The notes under the pieces are model-generated. The model was not told the origin of the DNA and ran no database searches. It was given only the letters and a program-made list of their open reading frames with translations. Shown in pieces: positions 52,216 through 53,903 of a DNA stretch of 53,903 nt; position 1 is the first letter of the stretch, and each line of letters starts with the position of its first letter. Origin of the DNA: a virus; IMG/VR virus record IMGVR_UViG_3300028284_000009, positions 1-53,903 of that record, one strand, 5' to 3'. The position numbers and the translations under genes are program-made.

Positions 52216-52497
52216 ATGAATAAAATTTCTGAAAACACAGAGGTAACATTAGATGTAAAGACATTAATAATAATTATATCGTTTGTGGTATCATTCGTTG
52301 GTCTTTATTTTGCTTTGCAAACCGACATAGAGTTAGCTAAAAAATTACCAAAGCCTCAAGTAACTAGAACAGAGTACGATCTTAAAGATCAGTTGATTAG
52401 AGAAACAATCATAAATACTCAAGAGAAGGTGCAGGAAAATAGTAAGAAACTAGACAAAATTGACGAGAAATTGTATGAGATAATAGAAAAAAAATAA
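52216..52497 (+). CDS. membrane-anchored coiled coil, spanin-like
   Basis: A 93-aa protein with one membrane helix (LIIIISFVVSFVGLYFAL, about 17-34) and a long soluble coiled coil (TRTEYDLKDQLIRE to the end). This N-in, C-out layout is that of inner-membrane spanins, which help break the outer membrane. It lies 35 nt after the giant gene and directly before the thioredoxin-like and endolysin genes. Confidence 0.55.
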   Translation: MNKISENTEVTLDVKTLIIIISFVVSFVGLYFALQTDIELAKKLPKPQVTRTEYDLKDQLIRETIINTQEKVQENSKKLDKIDEKLYEIIEKK

Positions 52498-52500
52498 CCC

Positions 52501-52815
52501 ATGAAAAAGATTTTAATTTTAATTTTATTAACCTTTGCCTCTAGTATGTGTGCTCAAAAATACGTGCTACTAGAAATAAATTCCAAGTGGAATGCAGGAA
52601 ACCCAGCTATAATAGCTAAACTACAAAACGTAAAGCATATAAAAGCGTTTTTAGAGGATCAACCAAAAAGCGTTAGAGATAAAGTTAGAGCTGTACCTTT
52701 TGTAACTATGTACAAGGACGGCAAACCTATTGGTAAGTGGACAGCTGATATAACATTTAAGTTATGTATATCTCCAGAGCAGATACAAGAAGCTATAAAA
52801 AAATCTAACAAATGA
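52501..52815 (+). CDS. exported thioredoxin-fold protein without active cysteines
   Basis: A 104-aa protein with a signal peptide (MKKILILILLTFASSMCAQ). The mature part has a thioredoxin order: a strand YVLLEIN, then W30-N-A-G-N-P where WCxxC is expected, and a cis-proline loop AVPFVTMYKDGKPIGKW (64-80). The catalytic CxxC is missing, so no redox work is likely; binding to a wall or outer-membrane partner is more probable. Set in the lysis group, it may be the outer spanin-like partner. Confidence 0.55.
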   Translation: MKKILILILLTFASSMCAQKYVLLEINSKWNAGNPAIIAKLQNVKHIKAFLEDQPKSVRDKVRAVPFVTMYKDGKPIGKWTADITFKLCISPEQIQEAIKKSNK

Positions 52816-53198
52816 AATTAACAAACAACTTTAGTTTAAAAGAGTTTGAATGCAACTGTGGTTGCTCTATGCCTAGCTTCGTTAAAGACAATGTGCTGAA
52901 ACTCGTTGAAGATCTTCAAGTTATAAGAGAAAAAATAGACAAGCCGATTAAAATAACAAACGCTTATCGATGCAAGTCACATAACGCAAAAGTTGGAGGC
53001 GCTAAGAACTCTCAGCATTTACTAGGTAAAGCTGCAGATCTTCAAGTGAAAGACGTTAAACCTAAAGAAGTAGCTGACTTAATTGAGTCGTTAATGAAGA
53101 GTGAATTAATTAATAAAGGTGGTGTTGGTAGATACTCTAGTTTTACGCATGTAGACATAAGAGGCACTGATGCTCGATGGAATTTTGTAAATAAATAA
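52812..53198 (+). CDS. M15-type peptidase endolysin
   Basis: A 128-aa protein of the M15 D-Ala-D-Ala carboxypeptidase-like family: a Cys cluster FECNCGC (12-18), zinc ligands H69 and D76 in SQHLLGKAADLQ, and H113 in THVDIRG. RCKSHNAKVGGAKNSQH is typical. It cuts the peptide part of peptidoglycan. No signal peptide, so it needs the holin. It overlaps the previous gene by four bases (ATGA). Confidence 0.85.
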   Translation: MKLTNNFSLKEFECNCGCSMPSFVKDNVLKLVEDLQVIREKIDKPIKITNAYRCKSHNAKVGGAKNSQHLLGKAADLQVKDVKPKEVADLIESLMKSELINKGGVGRYSSFTHVDIRGTDARWNFVNK

Positions 53199-53199
53199 T

Positions 53200-53370
53200 A
53201 TGGAAAGAAAAGGGATTGGGCCTCAAGGCTTAGGGAGTAAAGGAAACAATGGTTTTTGGGTTGGATCTCCAGCACAACAAAATTGTTGGGACACTCATAA
53301 AATAGGAAGTCCTAAAACAAAGATATCTGATAAAACTGGAAAAAGAGTTAATAATTGTGTAAAAAAATAA
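53200..53370 (+). CDS. hypothetical 56-aa protein
   Basis: An open frame MERKGIGPQGLGSKGNNG... starting one base after the endolysin stop region, Gly/Lys-rich, with two Cys. The tight spacing and the clean ATG support a gene. Not recognised. Confidence 0.5.
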   Translation: MERKGIGPQGLGSKGNNGFWVGSPAQQNCWDTHKIGSPKTKISDKTGKRVNNCVKK

Positions 53371-53371
53371 T

Positions 53372-53449
53372 ATGATAGAGAAACTAAAAAAAGAATGGAA
53401 CTCGTTTTTATACTGGTTGATGTTCAAGAAAGAAAAAGGAACAAAATAA
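53372..53449 (+). CDS. possible 25-aa peptide
   Basis: A tiny frame MIEKLKKEWNSFLYWLMFKK ending KEKGTK, one base after the previous stop. Amphipathic, possibly membrane-active. Supported only by position; the last candidate of the plus-strand block. Confidence 0.3.
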   Translation: MIEKLKKEWNSFLYWLMFKKEKGTK

Positions 53450-53483
53450 ATAGGCGTACCATACCTAAAGTTCCTGTACCAAG

Positions 53484-53519
53484 AAAGGGCCCTCGTATTG
53501 AGGACCCTTTTTTTTTGTT
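53484..53519 (+). terminator. bidirectional intrinsic terminator
   Basis: AAAGGG-C-CCTC, a GTATT loop, GAGG-A-CCCTTT, then nine or more T. On the other strand the same stem is followed by a short T-rich tail. It stands between the plus block and the convergent ribonucleotide reductase gene and should end both. Confidence 0.8.
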
Positions 53520-53538
53520 TACAGGTATGTATAGCATA

Positions 53539-53903
53539 CTAGCCGTCACACGCTAGACAATCTTCACTCATTGCTTGTTGTGCAATATCTCCACGTAGAA
53601 CACTTTCAGTTCTTGTGTAGTACAAAGTCTTAACACCTGATTTCCAAGCTTCGTAATGAACTTTGTTCAACCACTTTGGAGTAGCTTCAGAAGGAAAAGC
53701 TAGGTTTAAACTTACTGACTGATCTATATACTGTTGCCTTAAACCAGCTTGGTTTACTAACTCTAACTGATTAATTTCTTTAAAAGTTCTAAAAACTTCT
53801 TTAACAGGTATATCATGATTACCAACAAGAACATTATCAAGCTCTTTAATATCTTGCACAGATCCTCCATCAACTAATATTTTATTCCATACATCACTAG
53901 TAT
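53539..53903 (-). CDS. nrdA: ribonucleotide reductase alpha subunit, C-terminal part
   Basis: The frame is open from the window edge to the stop at 53539, about 120 residues. SDVWNKILVDGGSVQ, QSVSLNLAF, KTLYYTRTESVLRGD and the end EDCLACDG match class I alpha subunits; the CxxC at the end is the pair that re-reduces the active site. It makes deoxynucleotides for DNA replication. The 5' part lies beyond the window. It shows that a minus-strand block with nucleotide or replication genes follows. Confidence 0.85.
   Translation of the reverse strand, partial: TSDVWNKILVDGGSVQDIKELDNVLVGNHDIPVKEVFRTFKEINQLELVNQAGLRQQYIDQSVSLNLAFPSEATPKWLNKVHYEAWKSGVKTLYYTRTESVLRGDIAQQAMSEDCLACDG

Noticed and set aside
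1-53903. Stop-codon reassignment (TAG read as Gln), known in some crAss-like phages
   Set aside because: TAG ends real genes here (for example at 11272 and 40858) and no gene needs an in-frame TAG to stay intact.
1-53903. CRISPR arrays, insertion sequences, integrase
   Set aside because: No spaced palindromic repeat array, transposase or integrase motif was seen; repeats present are short control motifs or fibre units.

Overview
The window is a 53.9 kb piece of an AT-rich tailed-phage genome. It is probably a marine, flavobacterium-type (Bacteroidetes) podovirus of the crAss-like kind. Three things point to the host. Start codons follow A/T-rich leaders with no Shine-Dalgarno sequence. The exported proteins have short signal peptides ending in a CAQ or NAQ type of cut site. 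One gene has a TATATTAG box close to the Bacteroidetes -7 element. The crAss-like assignment rests on remembered family patterns: a 735-aa large terminase with an unusual LKNRRSGFSF ATP loop, an 801-aa portal, a 485-aa capsid protein, the ring and muzzle proteins after it, and two gene blocks in opposite orientation. No database search was possible.  Layout. (1) Positions 1-7914, minus strand: about 30 small genes, mostly unknown. Recognisable ones are a KTSC-domain protein, a GP88-type protein and a stand-alone DnaA domain-IV-like protein. The block is punctuated by 13 copies of one promoter-like element with a fixed 10-nt spacer and includes a structured RNA candidate with a tRNA-like T-arm (2781-3015). 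(2) Positions 7915-8267: a gene-free divergent control region with repeated motifs and a GC-rich spot. (3) Positions 8268-19910, plus strand: fibre and adhesin genes, ending with a 1324-aa fibre that carries a peptidase-S74-type chaperone end. (4) Positions 19924-27161: a GT32-like glycosyltransferase, phage GroEL and GroES, many small proteins, a holin, an exported protein with its own promoter, and a 208-aa protein that looks like two fused GroES domains. (5) Positions 27161-44916: terminase, portal, scaffold-like protein, major capsid protein, ring/adaptor proteins, a muzzle protein that appears split around a nucleotidyltransferase-like gene, and internal virion proteins. (6) Positions 44934-53449: a 2415-aa internal protein with an HEFLH zinc-protease motif, then lysis genes (spanin-like, a cysteine-less exported thioredoxin fold, an M15 endolysin). 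A strong terminator follows. (7) Positions 53539-53903, minus strand: the C-terminal end of ribonucleotide reductase alpha, which starts the next minus-strand block.  The plus-strand genes together build, fold and release the virion. The chaperonin set (GroEL, GroES, double GroES) sits inside the structural block, which suggests it folds phage structural proteins. The minus-strand block looks like early takeover and replication functions driven from many small promoters.
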